A DNA stretch of 64,000 nucleotides from Nostoc sp. JL33. Lineage in GTDB: Bacteria > Cyanobacteriota > Cyanobacteriia > Cyanobacteriales > Nostocaceae. The position numbers were made by a program, and so were the translations under genes. Each line of letters opens with the position of its first letter. The first letter of the stretch is position 1. The stretch lies in NCBI RefSeq assembly GCF_017114985.1, contig NZ_JABXKP010000038.1, forward strand, positions 155,313 through 219,312, given 5' to 3'. The notes beneath the pieces were generated by a model, which made no database searches, had not been told where the DNA came from, and saw nothing but the letters and a program-made list of their open reading frames with translations. Below, in pieces: positions 28,165 through 37,903 of this stretch.

Positions 28165-28683
28165 TTAGCCCGAAAGTTGCTTTTTCAGTGCTTTCAGAGA
28201 AGCCCAACGGTTATCAACTGGAGTTTCAGGACTATCAGAACTATCAACACTACTACTTACAGGAATACCTGGACAATTGCGATCGCACAGCTGACGCTGG
28301 GGTATTGCCAAGCACATCTGCTCATACAGCCATTCGTTGGGATAAAAATAACCATCGGGCGGTAGGGTTTCAAGCAAATCTTCCATAACTACTTCCCTTT
28401 CTAAAGGCAAGTCATTTAGCTGATTTGCAGTTTCGTCTAACCAGATGATTTCTTTAGTATCAAGCCCTAAACGGCGATTGTATTGCTGCAAGCAGCGGTT
28501 GCAGGTACAAGTAATAATTGTTTCTGCCTGACTGGACACTTCCAAGTAATTGCCATGATGCTGCACGCGCACATGACCGCGAACTGGTGTCAACGTTTCC
28601 AGACCAGGCAGAAATTCGTTAACTTGAACTTCCTCTGTCCGCTCCGGGGCTTGAGTTAGCTGCGGAATATAAATTGCGTCCAT
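28165..28683 (-). CDS. yceD: YceD/DUF177 family protein
   Basis: The 172-residue protein carries the DUF177 pattern: VRGHVRVQHHGNYLEVSSQA, then a CTCNRCLQQYNRRL cysteine pair, DLPLEREVVMEDLLETLPPD, and LCDRNCPG near 132. YceD-type proteins support 23S rRNA accumulation and are usually near ribosomal-protein genes; the four cysteines suggest a zinc site. It follows the yidC-khpB block on the same strand with about 200 bases between, so it may have its own promoter. Confidence 0.87.
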   Translation of the reverse strand: MDAIYIPQLTQAPERTEEVQVNEFLPGLETLTPVRGHVRVQHHGNYLEVSSQAETIITCTCNRCLQQYNRRLGLDTKEIIWLDETANQLNDLPLEREVVMEDLLETLPPDGYFYPNEWLYEQMCLAIPQRQLCDRNCPGIPVSSSVDSSDSPETPVDNRWASLKALKKQLSG

Positions 28684-28886
28684 AGGATTTGTGAGACATC
28701 CTCACTAAAATTAATGGTCATTATCAGCAATTTTACTGATATTACATCTTTAGTTTATCTCTTAACAACAAGAGAAATTTTGAAATTATATGGTTATGAG
28801 TTTTCAATTAACTCCTAACTTTGCCAATTTTAGATTTTCAATTGAAGGAAAAATCTAAAATCTAAAATCCTTGCATTGAATGGCTT

Positions 28887-29414
28887 CTAACTCGTAACTC
28901 CTTCCAACGAAACTGGACGCACAACCAAATGACGATGCGGCTCTTTACCGCGACTGAATGTTTCCAAATCTCCAAATTCCTTCAAGAAGGTATGAACTTG
29001 ACGCCGTTCAGCAGAACTGAGGGATTTTATTTCCACTTCTCTACCAGAAAAGCGCACTTCATCAGCTGCTGCTTCTGCTAATGCGCGAATTTCGGCTTCT
29101 CTTTTGACCCGGTAGCCATTCAACTCAATGGTATAAGAGGCTTGTTCCTCTGGGGGTTGGCTTAGGTTAAGAACCGAATTTGCTAGATACTGAATCGCAT
29201 CTAGCACAGAACCATCAGCACCAATTAATACCTGAATTTGTTCTGACGTAAAGTTGGTTTGGTCAATTGTCAACCAGTAGTTATCTGGTTCTGGGGAATC
29301 GCCGTCTTGAGATTGGGCAGTTTCTAAATGACCTTGAATCTCAGCAGGTATCCCCGTGAGTTCCAGCAGTGTTTTTAACCATTGCTGACCTCGCTGCATC
29401 GGAATGTTGCTCAT
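28887..29414 (-). CDS. khpB: RNA-binding protein KhpB (Jag), KH-R3H type
   Basis: The 175-residue protein has a KH-like region with [20 protein letters not shown] and a C-terminal R3H domain ending [16 protein letters not shown], then [14 protein letters not shown]. This is the Jag/KhpB family, an RNA-binding protein linked to cell division and growth in other bacteria. It lacks the long Jag_N domain, as usual in cyanobacteria. It overlaps yidC by four bases, so translation is likely coupled. Confidence 0.88.
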   Translation of the reverse strand: MSNIPMQRGQQWLKTLLELTGIPAEIQGHLETAQSQDGDSPEPDNYWLTIDQTNFTSEQIQVLIGADGSVLDAIQYLANSVLNLSQPPEEQASYTIELNGYRVKREAEIRALAEAAADEVRFSGREVEIKSLSSAERRQVHTFLKEFGDLETFSRGKEPHRHLVVRPVSLEGVTS

Positions 29415-30562
29415 GATCCCCCTGCCGCCTTTTTCTTACCACTTTTCGGTTCAAAGGGCAATGCCTTTTGTTCTGTAACTGCTACTTCTTTCTCCTGGGT
29501 TTCTACGATTTTTTGCAGTTCTTCTGGTAGGGGTTCGCGGGAGAGAAAATAAGTTTGTGCGGTTTGAAAAATATTACCAATCACCATATACATCAGCACC
29601 CCAGCTGGTAAGGGGAAGAACAAAAACATTCCAGAAAAGATGACTGGGGTGATTTTGTTAACTGTATCCTGCTGTGGATTGCCACCACTGGAATTTTGCC
29701 CAGAAAGCATTTGGCTAACATAAAGGCTGATTCCAAAAAAGACAATCATGGCCACAATATCCCAGTGGATTGTGCCATCTGGATCATTTGCGCCAACCCT
29801 ACCTAAAGCATCAATGAATAAAAAACCTTTGTCTGCTGCTAGTCCAGGAATAGTTCCTTGAATGGTAACTTCTCCTGGTTGCAAGGCTTCTACATTGCCT
29901 TGGGCATCAATTTTTATCCTATCTTCACCTTTGGTAACTTTCCAATCAGGAATCAGCTTATTTTCTGGGTGTTCTGCTAAGAGCACCTGAAATGGTTTGC
30001 CATCAACGGTCTGATATTGTATCTTGGTTTGTTCTCCCACCGCTAGTTTGTTACCACTGGGAAGGATTGCAGCTACTTTAACGTGTTCACCATCCGCAAC
30101 GTAAATATTTTGAGGAGCAGTGGCAAAGGCTTGCGGTTGAATTTGTTCGATTTGTTCTGCAGGAAAGATTTGCAGGTTAACGCTGTAGTTTGCACCTGCA
30201 AAAGGCGAACCCCGCAAAGTGGCGAACAGCGCTAATAAGACTGGCATTTGCACTAGTAATGGAAAACAGCCTGCCAAGGGGTTGCCAAATTCTTTTTGGA
30301 CATTGACCATTTCCTCGTTCTGCTTTTGCTGATCATCCTTATAGCGCTCTTTGATTTCTGCCATCCGCTTTTGCATTAGAGGTTGTACAATTCGCATTTT
30401 CCGCATGTTGCGAATTGAGCCAGCACTCAGGGGATAGAGCGCAAAGCGGACTATCAGTGTCAAAGCAACGATCGCTAATCCGTAGCTAGGCACAATACCA
30501 TAGAAAAAATCTATGATTGGCAGCATCACGTTGTTCGAGAGAAAGCCGATACCAAAATCCAT
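29411..30562 (-). CDS. yidC: Membrane protein insertase YidC
   Basis: The 383-residue protein has the first helix [20 protein letters not shown], then [20 protein letters not shown] and [20 protein letters not shown], which includes the conserved hydrophilic-groove arginine. [20 protein letters not shown] and later [36 protein letters not shown] follow. These are YidC/Alb3 core helices, with a larger periplasmic-like insert between helices 2 and 3. It inserts membrane proteins, including photosynthetic ones. The gene is downstream of rpmH-rnpA, the usual cyanobacterial order. Confidence 0.94.
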   Translation of the reverse strand: MDFGIGFLSNNVMLPIIDFFYGIVPSYGLAIVALTLIVRFALYPLSAGSIRNMRKMRIVQPLMQKRMAEIKERYKDDQQKQNEEMVNVQKEFGNPLAGCFPLLVQMPVLLALFATLRGSPFAGANYSVNLQIFPAEQIEQIQPQAFATAPQNIYVADGEHVKVAAILPSGNKLAVGEQTKIQYQTVDGKPFQVLLAEHPENKLIPDWKVTKGEDRIKIDAQGNVEALQPGEVTIQGTIPGLAADKGFLFIDALGRVGANDPDGTIHWDIVAMIVFFGISLYVSQMLSGQNSSGGNPQQDTVNKITPVIFSGMFLFFPLPAGVLMYMVIGNIFQTAQTYFLSREPLPEELQKIVETQEKEVAVTEQKALPFEPKSGKKKAAGGS

Positions 30563-30720
30563 TATTCTGAATTCAACCTGAGGTACTGTAAACTGAATCT
30601 AATTTATCTAAATCATAATTTGTCGGCGACTATCTTTCGCTACGGATAGCCGCACATTCAAATGGGGCAAGCAGGGCAAACAGGGCATTGGTTCTTCTCC
30701 CCCTGCTTCTCCTGCTTGGA

Positions 30721-31113
30721 TCAATTATTGGCAGCGCCGCTATATTCGGGATTTTTCGCAGCAATTCTTTCGTTGATGTAGTCATAGACTTCCCGAAACT
30801 TGGGAATAGCACGCAATTCGAGACGACTGCCGTTTTTTAGGGTTATCGCCATATCTCCCCAAAAGCCAATGCCACGGGGAACTTTGACGATTTTGACAAT
30901 TTCTGAGTAAATTACGTCAGTGCGATCGCGCCCTTGCCAACCTCCGATTACGGTAATTCGGCGATCGGTGATCCGGAAACGCAGCCACAATGCCCTGACA
31001 ATTGCCCCGACTGTTAATGGTATGCCGACAATGGTTAGCCCAATCAGCAGGTTGATAATTAAATCCCCAAGATGGGGGCCACCTTCATAATAAACGTCTT
31101 CACGAATTCCCAT
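30721..31113 (-). CDS. PH-domain membrane protein between rnpA and yidC
   Basis: The 130-residue protein has a hydrophobic segment LIINLLIGLTIVGIPLTVGA and a bacterial PH-like domain: FRITDRRITVIGGWQGRDRT and EIVKIVKVPRGIGFWGDM. Its start overlaps rnpA by 14 bases and it precedes yidC on the same strand. A PH-domain gene at this place is a common cyanobacterial arrangement. Its function is unknown; it may sit at the membrane with YidC. Confidence 0.82.
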   Translation of the reverse strand: MGIREDVYYEGGPHLGDLIINLLIGLTIVGIPLTVGAIVRALWLRFRITDRRITVIGGWQGRDRTDVIYSEIVKIVKVPRGIGFWGDMAITLKNGSRLELRAIPKFREVYDYINERIAAKNPEYSGAANN

Positions 31114-31522
31114 CGAACACCTCAGCTTGTGCCAACAACTGCTCTAATTCTTGCAGAAATTGTGGGCTTACGCACTTAGATTCTGCTGCTGTGGGTTTGA
31201 CAATCACCACTAGCCGCCATCCTGGTGATAATTTCGGTAGCAAGTTGTGTAAAGCAGCTGTAATTTGCCGTTTGATTCGGTTGCGAACCACTGCCCTTTT
31301 GCTGACTTTTGTGCTTATGGAAATGCCAATCCGCGTGCTGGCAACATGTGCTGAGTCAGTTGCTGGTGTTGTCTGGGTGGCAGTGTCCAAACAAGGTTTT
31401 GTTGAACATAACGGCTTTAAGGCTCTCAATGTTAAATAAGAGCCATGACGCCGAATTCCTTCCCGGAAAACTGCCTGGAAATCCTTGCGGGATTTTAGCC
31501 GATTTGCTTTGGGCAAAGCCAC
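31100..31522 (-). CDS. rnpA: Ribonuclease P protein component
   Basis: The 140-residue protein starts with GTG at 31522 and reads MALPKANRLKSRKDFQAVFR. The hallmark RNR motif lies in VSKRAVVRNRIKRQITAALH near 92-111. RnpA binds the catalytic RNase P RNA and helps mature tRNA 5' ends. The insertion of about 20 residues (TQTTPATDSAHVAST) between strands is typical of cyanobacteria. It lies 25 bases after rpmH in the classical rpmH-rnpA pair. Confidence 0.94.
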   Translation of the reverse strand: MALPKANRLKSRKDFQAVFREGIRRHGSYLTLRALKPLCSTKPCLDTATQTTPATDSAHVASTRIGISISTKVSKRAVVRNRIKRQITAALHNLLPKLSPGWRLVVIVKPTAAESKCVSPQFLQELEQLLAQAEVFDGNS

Positions 31523-31547
31523 AGATGCTCTTTTAGCTTGATGTGCC

Positions 31548-31682
31548 CTAAACGCTCAGACGGTGACGTCCCTTTCTTCTCCTGGCACTAATCACGTTTC
31601 TGCCGTCTGGTGTCCGCATTCTGGCGCGAAAACCAGAGGTTCTTTTTCTCTTACGGCTAGTGCCGCCCAGTGTTCTTTTCAT
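31548..31682 (-). CDS. rpmH: 50S ribosomal protein L34
   Basis: A 44-codon frame encodes [20 protein letters not shown] followed by [20 protein letters not shown], the near-invariant sequence of L34. It is highly basic and of normal length. It heads the operon rpmH-rnpA-PH-yidC-khpB; its promoter must lie within 31683-31836. Confidence 0.97.
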   Translation of the reverse strand: MKRTLGGTSRKRKRTSGFRARMRTPDGRNVISARRRKGRHRLSV

Positions 31683-31836
31683 ACTAGTCTCCTCTTAGGT
31701 GATTTTTATAAAAACTCACAATCTCTAATTTTATCACTTTATTAGGGAATTGCGAATTGCGCCAAACAGTTCCTATTTTCCTCTTTTGGGAGTGCTCAGT
31801 AAAGAAGTCAGATTTCCCACTTAGCACTCCCCACTC

Positions 31837-32349
31837 TTAATTGATGCTCAAAATCCATGTTCCCATGTAGCGTAGTAGTGGCACATCGCCAGGGGAGAGA
31901 ACTTGACAGTTAAAATAGTAAACTCCGCCGAAGGCTGGGTTTTGTACGTTAGATAAGACTAACTCAACTGGGCTAGCTGCTGGCACCGGCTCTTGGGGAA
32001 AAATATTAATCAGCTTACCTTCTTTGTCCCACTTCACCTCAGAAAGCGGAACTGCTTTGCCTTTGACTCGGACTTCAATATTTTTGGGGTCAAAAGTTCC
32101 TTTGTAATAATCAGGGTAGTTAATGGAAAATTGACCAACTGCCAATTTCATTTTTTTGGCTGGAATCCTCAATATGTATCGATCCCAACCATTAGCTTGT
32201 CCACCAAAATCTAACCTAAAGGGCAGCTGATTTTCGCCTTTGATGCCGCTAAACAGCGTCAATCCAGGTAAGCTTTGCGCCCAAGTCAGGGCTGGTAATC
32301 CAGCAACCAAAAGACTAGTCACGGCTAAAGCAGAAAGTAAACGTCGCAT
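31837..32349 (-). CDS. DUF2808 secreted protein
   Basis: The 170-residue protein has a signal peptide (MRRLLSALAVTSLLVAGLPA, cleavage after TWA), then the DUF2808 fold: DRYILRIPAKKMKLAVGQFS and FDPKNIEVRVKGKAVPLSEV, ending YYFNCQVLSPGDVPLLRYMG. DUF2808 is largely a cyanobacterial family of exported proteins with unknown role. It lies 154 bases upstream of rpmH on the same strand, with its own upstream region. Confidence 0.86.
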   Translation of the reverse strand: MRRLLSALAVTSLLVAGLPALTWAQSLPGLTLFSGIKGENQLPFRLDFGGQANGWDRYILRIPAKKMKLAVGQFSINYPDYYKGTFDPKNIEVRVKGKAVPLSEVKWDKEGKLINIFPQEPVPAASPVELVLSNVQNPAFGGVYYFNCQVLSPGDVPLLRYMGTWILSIN

Positions 32350-33114
32350 AATTGGGCTTCCTCTACCAAAATGTAAATCTGTTATCTAAAAAAAATAACT
32401 GTGTGTTAGTATTCTTTACTAAACTTTACTACTGACTTCCTAACAATGGACGTTTAATAACAACAAAAAGTGCCATCTTCCCTGAGCTTTGGGCGACGGC
32501 AGTATTGCTTAGTATTAAATAATACATACATTATATTTAGTTCATTACCCTTGTAGAGTCCTGATTTGATTACTAAGTTGGTCAAATTTGAACTAGATAG
32601 AAACACCGTTAGGATTAGATTGTGTTTCCAAATATGTATAAGTGTATCTAAATTTGAGAATTTTGTTATAAAAATTGAGGCGCGTCATCAGCGATCGCTA
32701 GTTAACTTGGGCTAAATTGATTAAAAGTAAGTTGGAATCAAAGTCGTAATCATTAAAATTTGATTGGGAAATTATAAAGCTTTCAAAATCTGGTCAATAT
32801 TACTCTATAAGAAAGGAATACCAAAATTTCTCAATCCCGAAAACAAGCTGAAGATAAAGATGCAAAATTTGGGAATCAATTTAGGATGTGCAATACGTAA
32901 CCCTGTTTGCAACTATCTGAAAATATGACATCTGCGAGCGGTAAAGTGAAGCTTTGGCTGGAGAGCTAAAACTGCCAGAGGAAAGATTCAAGGTTCAATC
33001 TAGTAGTAAAATTCATGGCTGATGTTCCTGCCTAAGTACTATGAGCGAGGGACACCCCTTATCTGGGCAATCGCTTACTTAGCAGAGATTAGGTATTTAT
33101 CTTCAGGAGATTTC
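32350..33114. other. Long non-coding spacer upstream of pntA
   Basis: About 760 bases between divergent genes with no supported gene. The frame 33022-33114, an N-terminal extension of pntA, is not protein-like. AT-rich stretches probably hold promoters in both directions; I see no clear operator or riboswitch. Confidence 0.5.
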
Positions 33115-34281
33115 ATGAGAATAGCAGTTGCTAAAGAAATTGAAGTTTGTGAACGTCGTGTGGCATTAATTCCTGACACCGTTGCGCGATTGGTAAAACA
33201 AGGTTTGGAAGTGTGGGTAGAAACAGGTGCGGGAGAAGGAGCTTTTTTCAGCGATTCTGCCTATGAAGCAGTAGGAGCCACAATTATCAGCGATACTGCC
33301 AAATTATGGGGCGAAACAGATATTCTGCTCAAAGTCAGCCCACCGCAAGAACGAGAAGATGGACGCTCAGAAATTGACTTGTTAAAGGAAGGTGCTGTTT
33401 TAATCAGTTTCCTCAATCCCTTGGGAAATCCGGTTATAGCAGAGCAACTGGCAAATCGGAAAATCACAGCCTTGAGTATGGAAATGATTCCCCGTAGCAC
33501 CAGGGCGCAAAGTATGGATGCTTTGTCCTCGCAAGCTTCATTAGCAGGTTACAAAGCGGTGTTAATTGCCGCAGCTGCATTACCGAAATATTTCCCGATG
33601 TTAACCACAGCCGCAGGTACGATCGCTCCAGCGAAAGTATTTATTATGGGCGCTGGTGTAGCCGGATTGCAAGCGATCGCTACCGCTAGACGCTTGGGAG
33701 CAGTCGTAGAAGCCTTTGATATTCGTCCCGCCGTTAAAGAAGAAGTGCAAAGCTTAGGGGCAAAATTCGTTGAAGTCAAATTAGACGAAGAAACAGTCGC
33801 TGCTGGCGGTTACGCCAAGGAAATCTCTGAAGCTAGTAAACAACGTACCCAAGAAGTTGTCGCCGAACACATCAAAAATTCTGATGTGGTGATTACCACC
33901 GCTCAAGTGCCTGGGAGACAAGCACCACGGCTAGTTACAGAAGAAATGGTGGCACAAATGAAACCCGGTTCAGTGATTGTAGATTTGGCTGCTGAACAGG
34001 GTGGTAACTGCGCCTGCACCGAACCCGGCAAAGATATTGTGTGGAACGGTGTGACAATTATCGGCCCCATCAATCTCCCATCATCGATGCCAATTCACGC
34101 CAGCCAATTGTATGCCAAGAACGTAACTTCATTGATGCAACTGCTAATTAAAGACAAAGCTTTGCAGGTAGACTTTGGCGACGACATCGTTGATGCAGCT
34201 TGCGTTACTCACGCAGGTGAAATTCGCAATCAACGAGTGCGGGATGCGCTACAAGCTTTGAGCGGAGTTGGAGCAGGTTAG
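33115..34281 (+). CDS. pntA: NAD(P) transhydrogenase subunit alpha 1 (dI)
   Basis: The start at 33115 is chosen because CAGGAG precedes it and the product begins MRIAVAKEIEVCERRVALIP, the normal alpha N-terminus. The upstream 31 codons look non-coding. The 388-residue soluble dI subunit has EMIPRSTRAQSMDALSSQAS, the NAD-binding GAGVAGLQAIATARRLGA, and VITTAQVPGRQAPRLV. It binds NAD(H) for the proton-translocating transhydrogenase that makes NADPH in the membrane. A 250-base gap with a repeat element separates it from alpha 2. Confidence 0.94.
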   Translation: MRIAVAKEIEVCERRVALIPDTVARLVKQGLEVWVETGAGEGAFFSDSAYEAVGATIISDTAKLWGETDILLKVSPPQEREDGRSEIDLLKEGAVLISFLNPLGNPVIAEQLANRKITALSMEMIPRSTRAQSMDALSSQASLAGYKAVLIAAAALPKYFPMLTTAAGTIAPAKVFIMGAGVAGLQAIATARRLGAVVEAFDIRPAVKEEVQSLGAKFVEVKLDEETVAAGGYAKEISEASKQRTQEVVAEHIKNSDVVITTAQVPGRQAPRLVTEEMVAQMKPGSVIVDLAAEQGGNCACTEPGKDIVWNGVTIIGPINLPSSMPIHASQLYAKNVTSLMQLLIKDKALQVDFGDDIVDAACVTHAGEIRNQRVRDALQALSGVGAG

Positions 34282-34303
34282 TAGGGGCATAACATGTTCA
34301 TAA

Positions 34304-34515
34304 GTGTCAACTTAGAGCCAGGGCGAATGGAATTCGCGGCTACACAAACCAAGCCCACCTCCGTGGGCTAATGAAAAATCAAGAGTTTGAAACCTACGGA
34401 GGTAGGTTTTGCCTGTGTAGACAAGCCAGTGCGTTGGGCGGCTTTGCCGACTTGTTCGCGTAGCGTCTCCGACAGGAGAAGCAACTGGCGCGCGGTTTCT
34501 AACCGCCCTTTTAAC
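34304..34515. mobile_element. MITE-like dispersed element inside the pnt operon
   Basis: The segment begins GTGTCAACTTAGAGCCAGGG and includes GGAATTCGCGGCTACACAAA, paired TCCGTGGGC/ACGGAGG motifs, GTTTCTAACCGCCC and a final TTTTAACTAG. The same order occurs at 63062-63212. A short palindromic repeat (GTTCGCGTAGCGTCTCCGAC) is nested in it. It occupies most of the gap between pntA1 and pntA2, where co-directional genes are normally close together. Confidence 0.6.
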
Positions 34516-34531
34516 TAGGAGTTTTTCAAGC

Positions 34532-34825
34532 ATGACAGAGGCATTACTTGCTGCTTTGTTTGTATTTGTTTTGGCATCTTTTATCGGCTTTGAAGTCATC
34601 AACAAAATCCCACCGACTTTACACACGCCCTTAATGTCAGGCTCAAACGCGATTTCTGGGATTGCGGTACTTGGAGCAATAGTTGCTGCTGGTGCGAGAG
34701 ACACGAGTGTGTCAGTAATTCTCGGTTTGATTGCTGTGGTATTGGCAACAGTCAACGTTGTGGGTGGTTTTTTAGTGACAGACAGAATGTTGCAAATGTT
34801 CAAGAAGAAGGAGATTAAAGCGTGA
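34532..34825 (+). CDS. NAD(P) transhydrogenase subunit alpha 2 (membrane)
   Basis: The 97-residue protein has three hydrophobic helices: LLAALFVFVLASFIGFEVIN, the loop PTLHTPLMSGSNAISGIAVL, and VILGLIAVVLATVNVVGGFL. The motif HTPLMSGSNAISGI is the invariant sequence of the membrane part of alpha. In cyanobacteria alpha is split into two genes, as here. Its stop overlaps pntB by four bases. It forms part of the proton channel with beta. Confidence 0.93.
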   Translation: MTEALLAALFVFVLASFIGFEVINKIPPTLHTPLMSGSNAISGIAVLGAIVAAGARDTSVSVILGLIAVVLATVNVVGGFLVTDRMLQMFKKKEIKA

Positions 34826-36228
34826 GCGACTTTTTACCAACTGGCATTCAGCTGACGTACTTAGTCGCTGCATCGTTATTTATTCTGGGCTTGAAAAAGC
34901 TGGGATCACCTGCTACAGCGAGGAACGGTAATCTCGTAGCGGCTGTGGGGATGCTGCTAGCGATCGCAGCGACAATGCTGGATCAACATGTGTTGAACTA
35001 CGAGATGATATTGTTGGGCTTGGCGATTGGATCGGGAATTGGTGCGATCGTTGCCTACAAAGTCCAAATGACCGAAATGCCCCAAATGGTGGGTTTACTC
35101 AACGGTTTGGGCGGTGCAGCTTCGGCATTAGTAGCCGTTGCCGAATTCTGGCGGTTATTAGATAGTTCTCAGCCGATACCCCTAGATGTCAACATTTCCA
35201 TCCTATTGGACGTGTTAATCGGTGGTATTACCTTCACGGGTAGTTTTTTAGCCTTTGCCAAATTGCAAGGTTTAATCAGCGGTTCCCCGATTACATTTCC
35301 ATTCCAGCAACCATTTAACCTTTTGCTTCTGGGTGCTTATATAGTAGGTAGTGCTTACTTAATCATCACACCAGATAGCTTACCCATATTCTTGGGAGTA
35401 GTTGGCGTTTCTTTAGTGTTGGGTGTGATGTTCGTCATCCCCATTGGTGGCGGCGATATGCCAGTAGTAATCTCGCTGTTGAACTCGTTGTCAGGTGTGG
35501 CGGCGGCGGCGGCTGGGTTCGTGGTGATGAACAATATGTTAATCATCGCTGGGGCTTTGGTAGGTGCATCTGGCTTAATCCTCACCGAGATTATGTGTAA
35601 GGCGATGAACCGCTCCTTATTTAGTGTGCTGTTCAGCGCTTTTGGTACAGGTTCTAGTTCTGGTGGTGGTGCTGCTAGTGGTGGTGCAACTGATCAAAGC
35701 GTCCGTAGCATCGATGCCGAAGAAGGGGCGATGATGTTAGGTTATGCCCGTTCTGTGGTAATTGTACCTGGTTATGGTATGGCAGTTGCCCAAGCGCAAC
35801 ATAGCGTCCGGGAATTGTCAGATCAGTTAGAAAAAATGGGCGTTGATGTCAAGTATGCGATTCACCCCGTTGCTGGGAGAATGCCGGGGCACATGAATGT
35901 GTTGCTAGCGGAGGCAAATGTGCCTTATACGCAGTTGTACGACATGGATGATATTAATCCCCAGTTTGATCAAGCAGATGTGGCTTTAGTAATTGGGGCA
36001 AATGATGTGGTAAATCCGGCGGCGCGGAGTGATACAAATAGTCCGATTTATGGTATGCCGATTTTGGAAGTAGATCGGGCGAAGCAGACGATTGTGATTA
36101 AGCGCGGGATGAGTACGGGTTTTGCCGGTGTAGATAATGAGTTGTTCTACAAGGAGAAAACGACGATGCTTTTTGGTGGCGCTAAGGATATGGTGTCGAA
36201 GTTGGTTTCGGAAGTGAAGCAACTTTAA
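34822..36228 (+). CDS. pntB: NAD(P) transhydrogenase subunit beta
   Basis: The 468-residue protein has eight or nine membrane helices, with MTEMPQMVGLLNGLGGAASA and VISLLNSLSGVAAAAAGFVV, then an Ala/Gly/Ser-rich hinge. The NADP-binding dIII domain follows with VVIVPGYGMAVAQAQHSVRE, HPVAGRMPGHMNVLLAEA and VALVIGANDVVNPAARSD. All signature motifs of PntB are intact. With alpha 1 and alpha 2 it makes a complete enzyme that uses the proton gradient to reduce NADP with NADH. Confidence 0.95.
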   Translation: MSDFLPTGIQLTYLVAASLFILGLKKLGSPATARNGNLVAAVGMLLAIAATMLDQHVLNYEMILLGLAIGSGIGAIVAYKVQMTEMPQMVGLLNGLGGAASALVAVAEFWRLLDSSQPIPLDVNISILLDVLIGGITFTGSFLAFAKLQGLISGSPITFPFQQPFNLLLLGAYIVGSAYLIITPDSLPIFLGVVGVSLVLGVMFVIPIGGGDMPVVISLLNSLSGVAAAAAGFVVMNNMLIIAGALVGASGLILTEIMCKAMNRSLFSVLFSAFGTGSSSGGGAASGGATDQSVRSIDAEEGAMMLGYARSVVIVPGYGMAVAQAQHSVRELSDQLEKMGVDVKYAIHPVAGRMPGHMNVLLAEANVPYTQLYDMDDINPQFDQADVALVIGANDVVNPAARSDTNSPIYGMPILEVDRAKQTIVIKRGMSTGFAGVDNELFYKEKTTMLFGGAKDMVSKLVSEVKQL

Positions 36229-36308
36229 GAGAAACGAACCGCGTTCGCGTAGCGTCTCGCAGAGAAGGGCGCGAAGGGCGCGAAGTAAAGAAAGAATTAG
36301 AGAGTTGG

Positions 36309-36348
36309 CTTGCCTTGGCAGTGTGATATTCCCAGGGCAAGTTTTTTT
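36309..36348 (+). terminator. Terminator of the pnt operon
   Basis: CTTGCCTTGG at 36309-36318 pairs with CCAGGGCAAG at 36332-36341, followed by seven T residues. It lies 80 bases after the pntB stop, the strongest terminator in this part of the window. Confidence 0.85.
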
Positions 36349-36505
36349 GTTGGGGAATTACCTCATGCAAAGAATAGAAAGGTTATTTATTATAGATTTG
36401 ATAATTTAGGAAAATTTTCAGTTTTGTTATTTTACTTGACATTCTATGTATACTCAATTACTTTTGACTAACAAATTTTAATTTTAGAAGTAAAATTACA
36501 GAGTT

Positions 36506-37237
36506 ATGTTAGATCAAGATTTTTTTAATGATGAGCTTCTTAAAAAACGAGTCGATGTATTTTATGGATATGGTAATTATAAAGGAAATTATTGGTTTAT
36601 TGGTATGGAAGAAAGAGGAGAAGACTTTCAAGATATTAATAAAAGAATAAATATATGGTCAAACAGGGGCAAATATGAAATAGATGATGTTGCAGAATAT
36701 CATATAGATATGGGAACATGGGACGAAAGAATACAACCAACATGGAATAAATTGATTCGCATTGTCTTAAGTGCTAAAGGAACAGGGAATATTGATATAG
36801 AAGATGTCCGTAAATATCAAATAAACGAATTAGCTAGAAAAGATAAAGAGACTTGTTTATTAGAATTATTACCTTTACCTTCACCATCTCTTAAACATTG
36901 GATATATGGTGAATATTCTAAGCTTACTTTTTTATCTAACAGAGATACTTATGAAAATTATTGTCTTGAAAAGCGAATAAATTATATTAGTCAAAGAATA
37001 AAAGAATATCAACCTAAAGCTGTTGTTTTCTATGGTATAGGATGTGAATATTCTTGGAGAAGAATAACTGAAAAAATAACTGATGTTGAGTTTTCACCAA
37101 CTTCAGAAGGTTTCTTAATTTGTAGAAATAGTCAGACTGTGTTTGTTATAGCTAAACATCCTGTAGCTAGAGGTGTAACAAGTGAATATTTCCATAATAT
37201 TGGTAAATCAATCGCTGCTAAAATAGCGGAAAAATAA
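36506..37237 (+). CDS. Putative uracil-DNA-glycosylase-like fold protein
   Basis: The 243-residue protein shows GNYWFIGMEERGEDF near 28-42, a possible motif like the GxEPG of UDG families. It also has CLLELLPLPSPSLKHWIYGE, YQPKAVVFYGIGCEYSW (a strand before the second motif) and VFVIAKHPVARGVTSEYFH with a His-Pro. The order resembles the UDG-like superfamily, but the active-site sequences differ from known glycosylases. No membrane segment is seen. Its AT content is higher than neighbours and it stands alone after the pnt terminator, so acquired origin is possible. Function stays open. Confidence 0.5.
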   Translation: MLDQDFFNDELLKKRVDVFYGYGNYKGNYWFIGMEERGEDFQDINKRINIWSNRGKYEIDDVAEYHIDMGTWDERIQPTWNKLIRIVLSAKGTGNIDIEDVRKYQINELARKDKETCLLELLPLPSPSLKHWIYGEYSKLTFLSNRDTYENYCLEKRINYISQRIKEYQPKAVVFYGIGCEYSWRRITEKITDVEFSPTSEGFLICRNSQTVFVIAKHPVARGVTSEYFHNIGKSIAAKIAEK

Positions 37238-37352
37238 TTATTTGCTTAGTTTGTGGTTCGTTTAAAAAAGTGATCGCCAAAACTCCACCGTGCGATCGCC
37301 TCTTCTCTTCTGATTCTCTGTTCTCTGCGCCTGGAGTGGTTCGTTAAAAAAA

Positions 37353-37438
37353 GCGTAGGCGTTCGCGTAGCGTCTCGTAGAGAAGGCATCGCCAAAACTC
37401 GACAGTGCGTAGGCAAAGCCCGCCGCAGGCATCGCTCG
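37353..37438. repeat. Cluster of short palindromic repeats
   Basis: GCGTAGGCGTTCGCGTAGCG, GTCTCGTAGAGAAGGCATCG and the related GTGCGTAGGCAAAGCCCGCC follow each other. These belong to the same family as the repeats inserted in genes elsewhere in the window. They lie downstream of convergent genes. Confidence 0.7.
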
Positions 37439-37447
37439 GTTTATTTT

Positions 37448-37897
37448 CTAAATTTCTTGCCATTCTCTAGCATCAATAAAAATAGATAGATGTTTTTTAT
37501 TGCTTGTGGCAATAATAACCTCATGCCCATAATTAGCAACTAAAATAGATTGAGATGCCAAAATTACATCGCCATCTAAAGCTTTATTATCTGCTGTAGA
37601 TTTACCTTGATTTCGGACTTCAGCCCATAACTCTGCTGCTTTCAACATCACTTCTGTTGTAATAGGAAGATAAATAATTTCTGACTTGAGTTGATTAAGT
37701 TTTCTAATTCCTGATAATTTATTTGCCCTTAATAATTCCCGTCTAATTTCATAATCTATAATTTCTGGTAAAATTACTTCATATCCTCTCTCAAAGAGCA
37801 TATAAAACCATTCTTGACATTGCACAGCTAGAGGCGTTGCTTTTGGATTAGTAATTAATCCCACAGGTGCAGAATCTAAGATAATAACCTTACTCAT
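37448..37897 (-). CDS. PIN-domain toxin
   Basis: The 149-residue protein begins MSKVIILDSAPVGLITNPKA (first Asp) and has EVILPEIIDYEIRRELLRAN (second acidic group) and ALDGDVILASQSILVANYGH (third acidic group). This is the PIN RNase pattern. It lies six bases after a small gene on the same strand that probably encodes the antitoxin. The target is unknown. Confidence 0.82.
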   Translation of the reverse strand: MSKVIILDSAPVGLITNPKATPLAVQCQEWFYMLFERGYEVILPEIIDYEIRRELLRANKLSGIRKLNQLKSEIIYLPITTEVMLKAAELWAEVRNQGKSTADNKALDGDVILASQSILVANYGHEVIIATSNKKHLSIFIDAREWQEI

Positions 37898-37903
37898 CCT
37901 ATT

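Noticed and set aside
36182..36370. Minus-strand frame over the pnt terminator
   Set aside because: Opposite to pntB end and a terminator; contains a repeat.
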